Source: Podospora pseudoanserina
Taxonomy: Eukaryota > Ascomycota > Sordariomycetes > Sordariales > Podosporaceae
Assembly (NCBI RefSeq): GCF_035222485.1
Contig: NC_085924.1
Location: 4,464,001 to 4,528,000 of the forward strand
Direction of reading: 5' to 3'
DNA length: 64,000 bases
Of this stretch, positions 22,691-33,871 are shown in pieces. The notes under the pieces were generated by a model, which was given only the letters and a program-made list of their open reading frames with translations, was not told the origin of the DNA and made no database searches. Every line of letters starts with the position of its first letter. Positions within the stretch are counted from its first letter, which is position 1. A program made the position numbers and the translations under genes.

Positions 22691-22987
22691 TTAGGCGATC
22701 GTCGGCAGGATTATCTTCTTAAAGTCCACGGGCTCTTTGGCGTTTCCAAAAAGATCGGGGGTCGACCTTCTGATTTCTCGTGCTTTGGCCTTTAAAGAGT
22801 AAATTGATCGATCGAGGATCCTTTCTATAATGTTGTATGTAAATCCCCAACACCGTAGAGATACCAAAGCCTTGGTTTCAGCGTTCGTCCAAAGCCGTTC
22901 ACCCGAGGCAGGCCTTATTCTCATTAGTTGGGTAGTTCTAAAAGTCAAGTGATAACGTACCGTCTCGTTTGAATCGCAATGAGCCAC
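22691..22987 (-). CDS. Small Myb/SANT-like protein, possibly a fragment
   Basis: 98 residues. The centre, with RLWTNAETKALVSLRCWG followed by two more helical segments ending LKAKAREIRR, has the Trp and helix spacing of Myb/SANT-like domains, in which the third helix contacts DNA or histone tails. Only one repeat is present and only short tails surround it. It lies beside a SET-domain relic, but no functional link is shown. It could be a small gene, or a leftover of a larger transposon or regulator gene. Start assumed at 22987. Confidence 0.4.
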   Translation of the reverse strand: MAHCDSNETVRYHLTFRTTQLMRIRPASGERLWTNAETKALVSLRCWGFTYNIIERILDRSIYSLKAKAREIRRSTPDLFGNAKEPVDFKKIILPTIA

Positions 22988-23620
22988 GATTGGGCTCGAT
23001 CAAAGACCTTATATGGTTGACAACTCGCATTTCATCCACCCCGAACATTATGGCAACATCGTGGGTGTTGGGTTTGGGCGTCTCCTGGGCAAGTAGTCAG
23101 CGGGAGGCCAGAAGCGGTGGTGATAAGCTACGCAACATCATCTCGGTATGGGTTGGCTGTAGAAAAGAGGAGAGCCGACACATGTCTGCAAACTGCGTGT
23201 AATAATAGCAGGCTGGGATGGAATGGAACACTGCGTCCCGCCCAACCCGGGATGTTCAAGCTGACAGGGTACTTGGGTGAAGTACCCAGTATGAGCGCGG
23301 AACTCTAAGTAAACGCCCCAGCACCGGTCCCCCCTTTCCACTTCCGCGCTTATCACATAGCTTGAGCGGCTTCCATGCAAGGAACTTTCATGCGTTTATC
23401 TGCTTGCGAGGCTGGTAGGTCTTGCTCAAGACAAGCCTGCTGATTAAATTACAATGGTGACATCTCCATGGGCATCAACCAAGCCGTAGGATACCGAAGC
23501 AGTTCATACCCTAGGAGATGTAAAACAGGGCCAGCCAAGTCCAGAGGCGCAGGCAGCGACATAAACTTGAACATTGCTGAGGGATCTGTCCACTAATCAA
23601 AGCACAATAAAAGATATTAT
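22988..23620. other. Intergenic, no supported gene
   Basis: Short frames only on both strands. Confidence 0.4.
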
Positions 23621-24846
23621 CTACCTCCAATTCTGTCTGCTACTTACTCGTCGGCGATTTGCTGTCCCATGACGCTTCGCTGGAGATGGTGGAATGCTCG
23701 ACTCCGGAGAGGTTACACTTTGAATGCATCGTAACCGCTGGCTCCTTCCGAGAGAAGCAACCGCTTCGCTAGGATTATTCGAGGACAGAACTGTAGAGCG
23801 GTTTGGTTGGGGTTCGGGACCAGGTCGCTTCGCCCTGCGAGCCTTAGCTATCTTCGATGGCTCGACCGGACCAAGGGCTTTCTTCGCTATAGAGCACCCT
23901 CTATTCAGTCCTGTAGAGGGGCGGATAGTGCCCAGTAAACGTGCGAAGGAGGAATGCTGTGCAGATTCATTGCTATCCTGTTGCTGGAACCTCGAATGAG
24001 ACGAGATACGAATGTCGAGTCCCAGGGGGTGCACTTCGGCGAGGGCGGAATCCTCCTGGATCACCCTCTCTAGACGCCGCTCGTGCTTCCAGGACATTCC
24101 TGGCAGGATACCCCACGTCGCGTCCCATATGCCTCTCTTCGTCCAGACACCTTTCACAATATCGTAGGCCTGTGTGTGGATATCGGGAGGAAAAGTGAGG
24201 CAGTCCTCAGCGCCTAACGCGCTTCCAACGCGCTGACGCTCCTTTGATACCTGGTACATAAACTGATGAAATGAACGCGTTGCGTCGCATTCAGGCTTCC
24301 GTTCGGCGAACCCATCGTCCCTATTGTCCTTCCTTCGCTGTCCAGTCCGTATTAACGAGGAGAAAAGACCGGCCTGTGGCAACTCCTGATCGGATTCAGA
24401 CGAAGGATCGAGTAGTTTATGGCTCTACCGTCCCTGGGCTATATCGTTCCAATTGTTGTTCCATATTCCCTGTTTAGCCCACCTTTCCTTGACAGGTTTT
24501 TCGCCCGGTTGTAGTAATCTGTCCCAGCCGGCACATGGAACTCTCCTCGCTCAACAGCTTAGATGAGCCGCGTCTCCGCTTCAAGAACCTGGGCGCTCAG
24601 TTGGTTGTTAGGAAGCGATGCAGCCCATTCAATTCTCAGCTGGCATTCCTTTGCATCGTAGGACTGTTGCTCCGTGGCATCGTCAGGGCTCTGGGATCGT
24701 GTCAAATTGTGCGAGTGCGGCGCGCCGTATGGCGGGGAAGCCAGGAAGCGCGTCCTGGTGCGATCCAGCTTCGCGGGATTTTGAGCGAGGGCCGCAATAG
24801 CCGCTTCCACGGCTACCATATCGTTGCCTTGAACAGTGTCTCCCAT
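23621..24846 (-). pseudogene. Hypothetical gene with repeated GIW motif, interrupted
   Basis: Three minus-strand pieces belong together. 24846-24559 has helical sequence (VAVEAAIAALAQNP, ECQLRIEWAA). About 24520-24390 reads VKERWAKQGIWNNNWNDIA and then hits TAG where a Trp is expected. 24382-23621 has 253 residues including VKGVWTKRGIWDATWG then SWKHERRLE. The two GIW segments look like repeats of one motif of the form VKxxWxKxGIWxxxWxxxxGxxWKHE. A frame change near 24559 and the TAG at about 24442 break the gene. The C-terminus is disordered and basic (KIAKARRAKRPGPEPQ). Similar GIWN-W motifs occur in unnamed fungal proteins, as far as I recall. Function is unknown. Confidence 0.45.
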
Positions 24847-25098
24847 GATGATCTGTGGATTTTTGAATCAAGGTGAAGTATCGTTCGAGAACGTGGAATG
24901 TCGGGCGAAGTGTCGAGGACATTGAGTCCATGAGGCTGGGCCGGACACGGACCACCTAGGGCCGACTACCTGCGCACTATGTGCAACGCACCTATGCACC
25001 CCCTAGATTTGCCGAGGATCCCTCAGCACACAGGACCAGCTGTAAGTCGTTATGGATGAATTATTAGACTGCAGCCCTCCTTCCGATTCTCCTCATGA

Positions 25099-26350
25099 GT
25101 GTTTCATCATGTTATCGTTGACTTTCTTCAGATATGTCTAGCCGGCCTGTTCCGTTATTCTCTCTCAAGCCTTGCTATCAAACTTGGGTTCAACATTCGC
25201 TCACGGTCTTGCGGCACACTTGCAACACTTGGCCGGGGGGATACTGATATCTTTGTGGAGGGTTCCAGCATCTCCAGGGTCCAATGTTCTTTCGAGATCG
25301 ACCCGGAAAGGGTCAGGTCTCGGCTGAAGCAGCATTATACAGAGGACCCCCGTCTCGCTCGGACCCTAGAGTTTTCGGAGACAGTCCCACCCTTTCGAGT
25401 AGGAACAAGAACGCATACACCTGGGCCGCGGAAGCTTATAATACGATATAAAAAGTTAACGGAACTCGGTGCTAGGAGCTTTGGCACAGTAAACAAGGCC
25501 ATTGACGTAGACACGGGAAAGTTCATGGCCGTCAAAATCTTTCGGGGACCTTCAGAAAGGAAAAGGGACGCCCTCAAACGCGAAGTTGAGATTCTTTCCA
25601 CACTTAAACATGTAGGTTACACTTCCCCCGCTATCTGCGCTAAGCTAACAGCACCAGTCCCATATCGTGGATTATATAACGTCATAAGGCTGGGATAATC
25701 TTCATGCCGAGATCTTCATGGGCCTGAAGGAGGGAAATTTGGAATCCCTGGTCAAAAGAGCCGACCAGTGTATCGCTTCTATCGCTCAAACAGTCCTCGA
25801 CCATATGCTTCAAGCACTCGATTTTCTTGCGACACACAAAATAATCCATCGAGACGTCAAACCCGAGAACATCTTATACATCTCGCAGGAGAATGCAGCA
25901 TTTTACTTTCAGCTCGGGGATTTCGATGTGTGCACAATTTCAACAACGCCACGACTGTGGTCGGTGCCCCGGATTCTGGGCTCCTGAGATCCAGAAAGGC
26001 ATCCAGATATGTAAAATGGACGCCTGGTCGCTACTTGTCACAATTCTGTGGACCTTGAATGTAAGACGCTTCCGCCCAGAATTACTGACGTTTGGCTCCC
26101 AACACTCTTGTTCCATCAACTAGTCTTGGCGGCGGCGGCAGACCCCCTCATAGAACCCATTCGAGAGATGGCAAGGATTAATCCGGAAGAGCGTGCCTCG
26201 GCGGCACAGATGCTCGTTAAGTGCATCCGGGGAGAAGGACTTGCCACCCCACGAAAATACGTCCGACCCATTAAGGCGGGTGCAGCGACTACTGCCACAG
26301 TTCAGGCTCGCCGATTTGGTCAGAACGCATTCCGTGTCCAAAGGGCTTGA
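25099..26350 (+). pseudogene. FHA-domain protein kinase relic
   Basis: The N-terminal part (25180-25320) resembles an FHA phosphothreonine-binding domain (TLGRGDTDIFVEGSSISRVQ). It is followed by a kinase N-lobe with GARSFGTVNKA, AVKIF (the Lys of VAIK) and KREVEILSTLKH. After a frame change near 25640-25720 the catalytic loop HRDVKPENIL appears, then LGDFD where DFG is expected. A second change near 25960 leads to APEIQKG and MDAWSLLVTI, and a third near 26045 to PEERASAAQML. The order is that of a Rad53/CHK2-type FHA kinase. At least three frame changes without clear introns and the altered DFG argue for a dead gene. Confidence 0.7.
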
Positions 26351-27079
26351 GCCGCGGTGCGGCGTCCTATACAAGTGGAATCTGACAGTGGACGCCCCAT
26401 CCGTTCGAGGACAAAAAAGAGACATGCTCGAGACATCTAGAAATTATACACCAAAGCAATCCTCCCAAACTCAAGCAATCCAATGTTCTCAATTATCTCG
26501 TTGTGATATGGACACTCTCGACTCCAACTGCAAAGTGCAATCACCCACGACCCGGTGCATTATCATGCCTACAGCGAAATCGGCACCGTGGGTACTTCGT
26601 GAAGGTGGTCAGCTCTTCCAAGGCAAGCATTGCTTTAACATTGTGGAAGTGCTGCAATGATATCACAAACATGAGGTGGCTGAAGTCGCAATGGCACACC
26701 GCGAAGCGCGCCACACGGGGCCGCTTTCGTCCACACAAACAACGACAGATGAATTTATGCAATGTAGGTCGAACATATTGCCGCACTCCCGCCCACAAGA
26801 TTTGCTTGCATATAATCTATCATATAGCAGTACCTGTAGGATCCCCCCAGAACCGTGCCGAGCTTCAAGCTTGACGCACCCCTCACGGAACGAGACACCC
26901 CTGGGATGTACCACCATATATTCCAACTAAGATAGCGGGTTTTCTGGCCCTGCGGAAAGAATTAAAAGCTATAATATCTTTCTCTAACATCTATTAAAAG
27001 AACTCTCGTATTTACTAGAAAAGAAGAAGTCCCCAATCGGCCCGCTCCAGCAAACACAAGACACTATCGCTATAAAGAT
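26351..27079. other. Intergenic, becoming AT-rich
   Basis: Overlapping open frames at 26193-26930 on both strands show no domain. From about 26930 the sequence turns TA-rich towards a repeat. Confidence 0.4.
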
Positions 27080-27275
27080 TCAAGCCCTTCTAAACGACCA
27101 ACCTCCGCAATACGCCCCATAGCGAACTTCAAACAACCCGCCTACACAACACGCCCCATAGCCAACTTTATACAACGCGCCTACACAACACGCCCCAACT
27201 TCAAACAACGCACCTACACAGCACGCCCGATCGCCAACATTAAATACAGCGCCTACACTACACGCGCCACTAAGA
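27080..27275 (-). repeat. Degenerate 39-bp minisatellite
   Basis: About four to five diverged copies of a unit of roughly 39 bp containing caacgcgcctacacaacacg, with cgccccatagc following. The minus strand reads repeats of the form ACCVGALFEVGYG. Copies differ by substitutions and a deletion. Confidence 0.7.
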
Positions 27276-27339
27276 TACTCATTACCTTTCCCGAGTTGCA
27301 AGGAGTCGAAAGAGTTTAATTTAAGTCCGCCATCCGTCA

Positions 27340-28140
27340 CCTAAAAAATATCTAAAGAAGTAATAAGCTGCCCGTACCGGAAAGAAGATCCCTCGAAGTT
27401 CAATAATCATAATTACCCCTTATACAATAAGGGCTTCCGTGGCTTTATTACTATTAAGTATATTTTTAGTTCCCCGCCTACTAAACGGCATTACTCAACC
27501 CAATATAAAGGTATCATATTTCCATAGGACATATGTCCCAAGGTCGCGAATTCAAGCAAGCTAATACGTAGGCCGCCCTTTACCGCTCCCTCTTTCCTAA
27601 TATCGAAGACATCCCAAGTGCCAGTAAACTACCTTATATACAAATACCGACCTATTTTCCTACCCGCTAACGCGGTAAGTAGCATAGGAACCAGCTATAT
27701 ACTTCGATTAGCATAAGGTGAAAGATATGACAGAGCGTCTTATTCATAGGATATTGGGAGGAGACGAAAACAGAACGAAAATATTAGCGAGCGGAATGCA
27801 TAATAAACTTGCCGACCTGATTATATCCTATTCAGGTTCCTTCCGCAAAGGCAAGGATAACGATTTAACAGTCCAATACGTAAGTTCCTCTTCGACCGAA
27901 GTCCAGCCGAGCCAGAGCAATTACACTGTACCCCAGTCCAATCCCCTGCAAACAATGGAGTCCGCGGAAACGATTCAACAGTTCAACCCGCAAGTTCCGC
28001 TTCTCCCAAACTGGAGCCGAGCCAGGGCAATGGCACTGTATCCCAGTTCTCTTTACTGGCCGAATGTGGCGATGGACTCTGTGCCAAAGAGCCAACGGGT
28101 GACGAACCCGGGCGGAAGAGACGGAGATTGCAATCTTTGA
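27340..28140 (+). pseudogene. Decayed zinc-finger-like fungal gene
   Basis: Reading plus across frames gives YRKEDPSKFN, then FRGFITIKY, with C2H2-like Cys/His positions partly replaced by codons expected after RIP. It is followed by REFKQAN and FPNIEDIP. After several stops, 27718-28140 reads one open frame: MTERLIHRILGGDENRTKIL, SGSFRKGKDNDLTVQ, then a Ser/Gln/Pro-rich tail. The order resembles fungal proteins with a C2H2-like N-terminus. Stops and AT-rich drift suggest an inactivated, possibly repeated gene. Confidence 0.4.
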
Positions 28141-28426
28141 CGTCTTGTAGGGTAATTAGCAAATCATAGAATATCTGTACTTAACTCAATGCACGCCATG
28201 GGGGCTTCCATTCTCAGCTTATCACTCCGCAGCCAATAGTTGTGGTAACCGTGCTTGAGCCAAAAAAACGGTGTGCCAAGTCACTGGGACTTCACAGGGG
28301 GTTGGGGCCGTGTGGGGTTTCAGCACATTCATTCCATGGCATGGGGAGGTTGTATATTTCCGAAATTGAAGGGACCTGAACCTATCCTCCAATCTTCGCC
28401 TGTACCAGGTCAAGTGGTACCATCCA

Positions 28427-30199
28427 TTAGTCTGAGCCATATTCCATCCAAAGCAAATTGATTGCGTCCAAGGGAATGTATGTTCTCGGATACTGGCGAT
28501 GACCTGTTCTTATTACCGTCGTTTTGACATTCGTATATGCCCTTCTGAACCTAGGCAAAGCCTGCTTCTTTCGTACGCGCAGTAGTTTGACGAGATGTGC
28601 CGCGTTCACAAGCCGAGCAGAAGGGTCGTATGCAACTTTGCGATTTTTGAACGATGTTAGTTGATAGTTAAGCGATGGAGATGCTGCTGGGCTGCCCCGC
28701 GGCTCGATAACTGACCGGGCCGTCGGCGTTACTGGCCTAGGACCTGGAGACATGGTTTCGGGCAAACTCAACGTCTCTGATATCACAGAGGGGGTAGCAG
28801 TAGGCTTGAAGATCAAGTTGCGTGTCGATCCAGCAATCGGCCGCACTTGAGCGCATACTTGGTTCCAGAACAGGCATCTGCTTCAGGACTTTAAGCATAT
28901 CATTGACTAACGGCCTGTCCCTTCGTTAGAATTCGTGAGTGGGAAGATGAGAAGACCTAGAACTTGCCATGCGATGGTTCCTTGAGACCTATTTACGCAC
29001 TCGATGATTCTGTCTGCCCAAATGCGCCCCGATTCACCTTCACTCACAGTAGGCAAGACCTTCAGGAGTAGTAATATGATGGCGCCTAAGGACCAGATAT
29101 CGACAGCTTGGGTAGGCTTGAACAGCGTGTTATAACGCTCTGGGGCTTCGTAAAGGTCTGTTCCAGTATCCTTGATGCTTGTAGGGATGTCTGACAGCTT
29201 TACTTTAATATTCTCCTAGGACCTATTAAACACCAAAATGGAATCTAGTCCGACCTCTCCGTGTATCAGCGAAGGCACATCGTGCTTTTGTTGGTGCCCG
29301 AGGAAAGGCCACGGTATTAAACCAGAGTTAAGGTAGGAGAGAGCCGCGAGCATTTGCTAAAGAATCTGCCAACCCTCCTTGACCGTGAAGGGGTTCTCTA
29401 GATGAATACGGGCGCTTTGTACGTACGTGAAGTACAGGTAAAAGTCGGAGTGGCTGCTATAGAAAAGGGGTATGATATTTGGCTGGGGCAAACATGCGTT
29501 AGTTCGAGACCCGAGTTGAAGACGGAAAATAGAGACGGGCACTTACATGTACAAATTGCTTCAATATATTTACCTGCCGCCGCCGCCGCCTCCCAGGAGT
29601 ACCTGGAAGCTCTCTGCGTAGATGTTAATTGCCGCTGGTGATATCTAAGACAATCGCAACGCGGTCAGATAATGCTTTCTTAACCTCAAAGCGTGCTGAT
29701 GATACCGGTATATTGATCCCGGTGTTGAGTGTTGTTGGGGGAGCGCTTCGTATTCCAAAGTCGTCCAGGCGCTCCTCGACTGATGCTCCCTCCAGGAATT
29801 GGGCCAGGTAATGACTGCAGGAAAGAGATTGGAATTTGACGTGGTGAACAAGGAGCTTGTGCCGGCGTGCCCTTGCCACTGACAATCCATGTCTTTTCCT
29901 TACCTACACAGACTAACCGTTTCGTCCTCACCATAACGGACTGAAGTGCCATAGCTGGAGCCAAGATCTTTGATGACAACACGGTGGCCATTATCATCCA
30001 ACCCCACACTGAAATGCCGCCTGCTGATGCCAGGCGCTGTGAGTGTAAAGTCGCAACTTACCTTGTTGCTTCTAAAGACAAAGGCTCGCCCGTGCTTCGG
30101 CGGCATGCTGAGCTTCAGTGGAATATAAGGTAATGCGTCAAGACTGTTGTCTTCGGGGGGGGCTGTGGATTCGCGAGAGTCGTTTAAAAGACCAGGCAT
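28427..30199 (-). pseudogene. FHA-pseudokinase relic
   Basis: From the 5' side (30199): an FHA domain with PGISRRHFSVGLDDNGHRV and DLGSSYGTSVRYG. A textbook intron follows at about 29821-29908 (GTAAGG to CTGCAG), then a helical exon ending in a stop near 29638. Further down, kinase-like motifs appear: QPNIIPLFYSS, HGEVGLDSILV where the HRD loop should be, LSDIP where DFG should be, YEAPERY, AVDIWSLGAII, and in another frame MRSSAADCW of subdomain XI. The catalytic motifs look degenerate even before the stops, so the ancestor may have been a pseudokinase. At least two stops and two frame changes are present. A tail at 28846-28427 is disordered and basic. Confidence 0.65.
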
Positions 30200-30700
30200 A
30201 TACGGCTGAATGGCGTCTGAGTGTTCAGAAATCAGGTTAAAGGCCTTAAACGACGTAGGATCGGGGTGTAGTGGGCGAACGTAGAGTCGTCGGACTGATC
30301 ATGGGGAGACATCGAAGCCGACAAGGGTATGTCCGCGGCGCGTGAAGTCGCTATCTCGAAGCTTTCCTTAGAAGACAATATCTTTCTCAGGCACCTGGAT
30401 GGTGAGGAATAGACTCAGAGGGATTCTTTGCAAGTTCCAACCGAGAACCGACAAGGACTTATAAGCAGTTATTGGCACAGTGTAATCCCCACGGTAGACA
30501 CGATCTGGTCTCTCTTCCCAATATGAACGGTTATCTTTGCTGTGGTTGGTCCATCATACACCCCGATACATTGTGATTGACCCCTTATTTCGCTCAATAG
30601 GAAGTATTCCTTCTCGTATTAGGGCAGCACCCTTACTGTCACGCGTAGATGGTCATGAGCGTTAGGAGTCGTAAACCCTGGAAAGGGATGCTTCACAAAC
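30200..30700. other. Intergenic
   Basis: Probable promoter side of the FHA relic. No gene seen. Confidence 0.4.
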
Positions 30701-30759
30701 TATCTATATCCCAGGTAAGTGATGCTAACGGACATCTTCGCCATCAACCCGCTCAGTCC

Positions 30760-31110
30760 CATGCTCCTCCTGCTGCACCTGCTACTGCTGCACCTGCTAC
30801 TTCTGCTCCTCCTGATCCTCCTGGTCCTCCTGATCCTCCTGGTTCTCCTGGTCCTCCTGGTTCTCTTCCTGTAGCTCTGTTGCTCCTGTGGATCCTGCCG
30901 CTCCTGTTTCTCTTGCTGTTTTCTTACCCTTCTCATCCTTCATCTTCCCATCGTTGTATTCGTCATCTGCGATATCCAAGTCACAGAGCTGTAAGAACTT
31001 CTCCACACAGGACCAGCGTTGCTAGCTCTCGTCGGCGCCATTTCTCCGTGTTCTTCCGCCTTTTCATAATCCTGCTCCTTTTCAGCCTCCCTCTTTTCTC
31101 GGTTTCACAG
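30760..31110 (-). CDS. Possible Gln/Glu/Asp-repeat protein, uncertain
   Basis: The minus strand at 31006-30797 reads an acidic stretch (KMKDEKGKKTARETGAAG) and then QEDQENQEDQEDQEDQEE, encoded by a purine-rich array of caggaggac-like units. The upstream frame (KREAEKEQDYEKAEEHGE) lies in another phase. The opposite strand has an open frame rich in Pro (PPGPPDPPGSPGPPG) because of the same array. I cannot decide which strand, if either, is expressed. No domain is recognised. Confidence 0.25.
30770..30870. repeat. Imperfect trinucleotide-based array
   Basis: Plus-strand units such as cctcctgatcctcctggt repeat across about 100 bp. All three minus-strand frames stay repetitive: Gln-Glu-Asp, Arg-Arg-Thr or Gly-Gly-Pro types. 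Confidence 0.8.
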
Positions 31111-31398
31111 TCCGACTCTATCACGTAGAGTCTTGATATTTCCCACGCATGGGCGAGTAAAAGTCGGTCAGAGTCGCCAAATTGAAACGGTGATCACCAC
31201 TCGGGATCTTCAAGTTGGTTGGGGATGTCACGAGTGAGGTGATATGGGTCTGTCCAGTTCTGGTTTGAGCGTGTAAGGGCGACGTGTCATGCTGGGGGGC
31301 TGGATTCGGCCATAAACGATATATCTTGATTTGCGAAGGTGCGTGGTGGACAGGAGCTAAATAGTGGAAGAGGTAAAGAACCAACAGTATTCTCCCAT

Positions 31399-32402
31399 TT
31401 AAATTCCACAGCTCCAATCCCCTCCCTCGAAACCAAATACATCATTGAATCGAAGCGGTACCCAGTCAAGCCCAGCGATCCATCTTCCCAATAGCAGAAT
31501 TCGTTGAAATATCTTCTCTTCCCACGACCGTGAATCCAGCTGCCTGGTGTGGGCCAAAAATATCTCCAGCCCACTGATGCAGTTGTAGTAATCCTCTGAC
31601 CAAGCGAAACCTTGCATAAGATAATCTTCAGGTAGCGGCTGCTCTGTATGCCCACAAGGCACATTGCATTCTCGTCACCCCAGGGTGATGCGCCTCTCAT
31701 CCCGTTCCTACGACGGGCCGTCTCCAACAGCCGAGTCCCATAGTCTCCGTAACACAGATACAGCAGTTGTCCAAGGAAACTCTTGCAGATAGTCTCTGGC
31801 AAGAGGATGCTTCGCGAGTTGGTAGCCGAAGGCGAAGGTGACATGGGAGAATCCCAAGACGAGCCAGCACTCCGCATCCTGCATGAAGATAGCCTCATAG
31901 GTCTTGTTGAATAACTGAACCGCATGCTGGAGGGTTGGCGATTCAATGCCTGGAGGCCACTGGTTATTGTACGACATCATGCCGCAGCAATTCAAAAGCG
32001 CTATGGAGAAACTGAAGCTAATCAGAAATGCGCAGGCCGAGGTTGGATTTGTTGCACCAGGCTATGAACAGTTAAGTGTCTTCACGTGGACATGGAGATG
32101 ACAAACACTCACCTGGTAGCCTCATCTTCCTCTGAAGAGTTCCCGTTGTGGATTGTATAGGTCTCACCCGAGATCGTGACGCCCTCGGCTCGGCGTAGTG
32201 TTTCAAAGGAGTCCATACTGTGAAGTGTGCGACTTTGGCATGCGAGAAAGCGAACCTGGAATGTTAATCCAAAATACATCAGGGTATTTACACTAACTCC
32301 AGGTCTTGTTTTTCTGATAACCAAAGAACAACAGGTTAGAAAACCATGCGGCAATATCCCACAGAAACCGCCGTGAAGATAGACATGTTCCATATCCAAC
32401 AA
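31399..32402 (-). CDS. Conserved-looking fungal hypothetical protein, exons uncertain
   Basis: Two blocks share one frame on the minus strand: about 32068-31708 (SIALLNCCGMMSYNNQW, LVLGFSHVTFAFGYQLAKHP) and 31650-31399 (QPLPEDYLMQGFAWSEDYY, FQRILLLGRWIAG). They are separated by stop codons at about 31670-31710, where an intron or a mutation must lie. Upstream, an exon at 32402-32109 ends at a strong GTGAGT donor (32112) with TTCATAG acceptor near 32062, but this splice leaves the frame off by one. A PLPEDY-MxG motif resembles unnamed proteins seen in many ascomycetes, to my memory. It may be functional with unusual splicing, or damaged. Function is unknown. Confidence 0.4.
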
Positions 32403-32531
32403 CTCTACCGCTGCATGTCTCAGTTGACACTGTTATCGCCATCCTTCTGTCGTTTACGGGAGCTGGCGACCTTCTTCCACCGTTTACTTCTTTCAGATCA
32501 GAAAGCGGAGGCGGAAAGAACTCCCTACAAG

Positions 32532-33871
32532 TTAATCCTGTAAAACTTGCTTCTGAATGGTTGCGTTGATGACCTCAATATGCACCCCCTTGGGCACCTC
32601 TGTCGAGGCCGCAAAGTCACCCGCAGGTATCCAAATCCAGATGAGCTCGTGGCGGTCTCGCACAGTGACAGCCTGTCCCTCGAGCACAGTGAGTTTCAGG
32701 GGGGTGGACACATTGATGATCTTGAAAAAGAAGTACAAGTTGGCGTTATCTTCAAGGCGGCTACTGTCCTGCAAACTGTGTCAGCACCCGACTGCACACA
32801 CCATCCGAAGTCATTACATACCACCACCGACAGGCTTTTGACCACGTCACTAGAGCTGGGGATCCTTCCCGCCTCTTGTGGCCAATCCCGGGGCGGGTCA
32901 AGTGACTTGATGCAGGTATGTATTGGAACCCTGAACTTGCTCACGACTTCCAGCCCGCGAGAGCGGTCCACCTTGATCCTGAAGTCGATGTCACCAAGCT
33001 TGGACAAGTCCAGGTCCGCGGATATGCAAACTGATAAGCGCCGTTTGCTTTTGACTTCGGCCTGAAAGGTTGCGCTCTGCTCCCACGCACGCCACAATTC
33101 GGTATACACCTCGAACAAACTTCGCCGGTCCACCCCTGCAACCTCAAATCCTGACTGTGTCAGCATGGCAAGTGTCAGACCACGCATTTCTTGAATTTCC
33201 GCCCTCGCATCCGGGATCTCCTTCTCAAGGTCGGACCGCATCTGCGTGACGACCTGCTTATCAGCTGAGCAGTCACAATTGGGCGGCCAGTGTCCATTGG
33301 GGTTCTGCGAGGCTTCCTTCTCTCTTGCATCTGCAGCCATCCGAGTGGGAGCCGGGGTAAGATCTCCTGGCATGGAACGCTCATCCACTCGCTTTTGCGA
33401 GTAGGCCCGGGAGACGAGACCATCAATATCATCCTGCCATTTCAATAACGTAATGTCTTGAACGTCAGCGGAATACGCGAAGAGAAAGCAACGCTACGTA
33501 CCTAAGAGGAACTGTTTTGCTAGATGGGTGTCTTTACGAGAAAGTATATTATAATAGTGCGGCCAATAACCATCCTGGTCCAGGTCTGCCTGGTTGAGCC
33601 ACACGAAGGCGGCTTTCTGCACACCCCCGAACTTTGAAATGCTAGCCCATTCCGAGGAACGGCAGTATTTGGCTAACCGCACAATGCCCGCAATAGTCAC
33701 CTTGGAAGCATCGAAAGAGGTCTCTTCGTCCGAGTAGCGACTTGTGGCTGTCAATCGGACAAGCGGTTCAGGATTATGCTTGGTCGGGACGTTGGAACGT
33801 TCCTGCACCGTGCGGAAGGTTGCCCATGCAACCTCCTCCCCCGGTTGCGAGATCATATTTCGAAGATCCAT
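32532..33871 (-). CDS. Hypothetical protein, three exons, intact
   Basis: Exon 1 runs 33871-33502, intron 33457-33501 (45 bp, GTACGT, GCTGAC branch, CAAG end). Exon 2 runs 33456-32822, intron 32769-32821 (53 bp, GTATGT, GCTGAC branch, TTGCAG). Exon 3 runs 32768-32532. All phases agree, giving 413 residues. The N-terminal part looks helical. The centre has a Cys pair (CDCSADK) and a long helix (MRSDLEKEIPDARAEIQEMR). The C-terminal half looks beta-rich (SKRRLSVCISADLDL, LYFFFKIINV, ELIWIWIPAGDF). No signal peptide, membrane segment or known domain is recognised. Both introns share the same branch motif, which supports the model. Confidence 0.7.
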
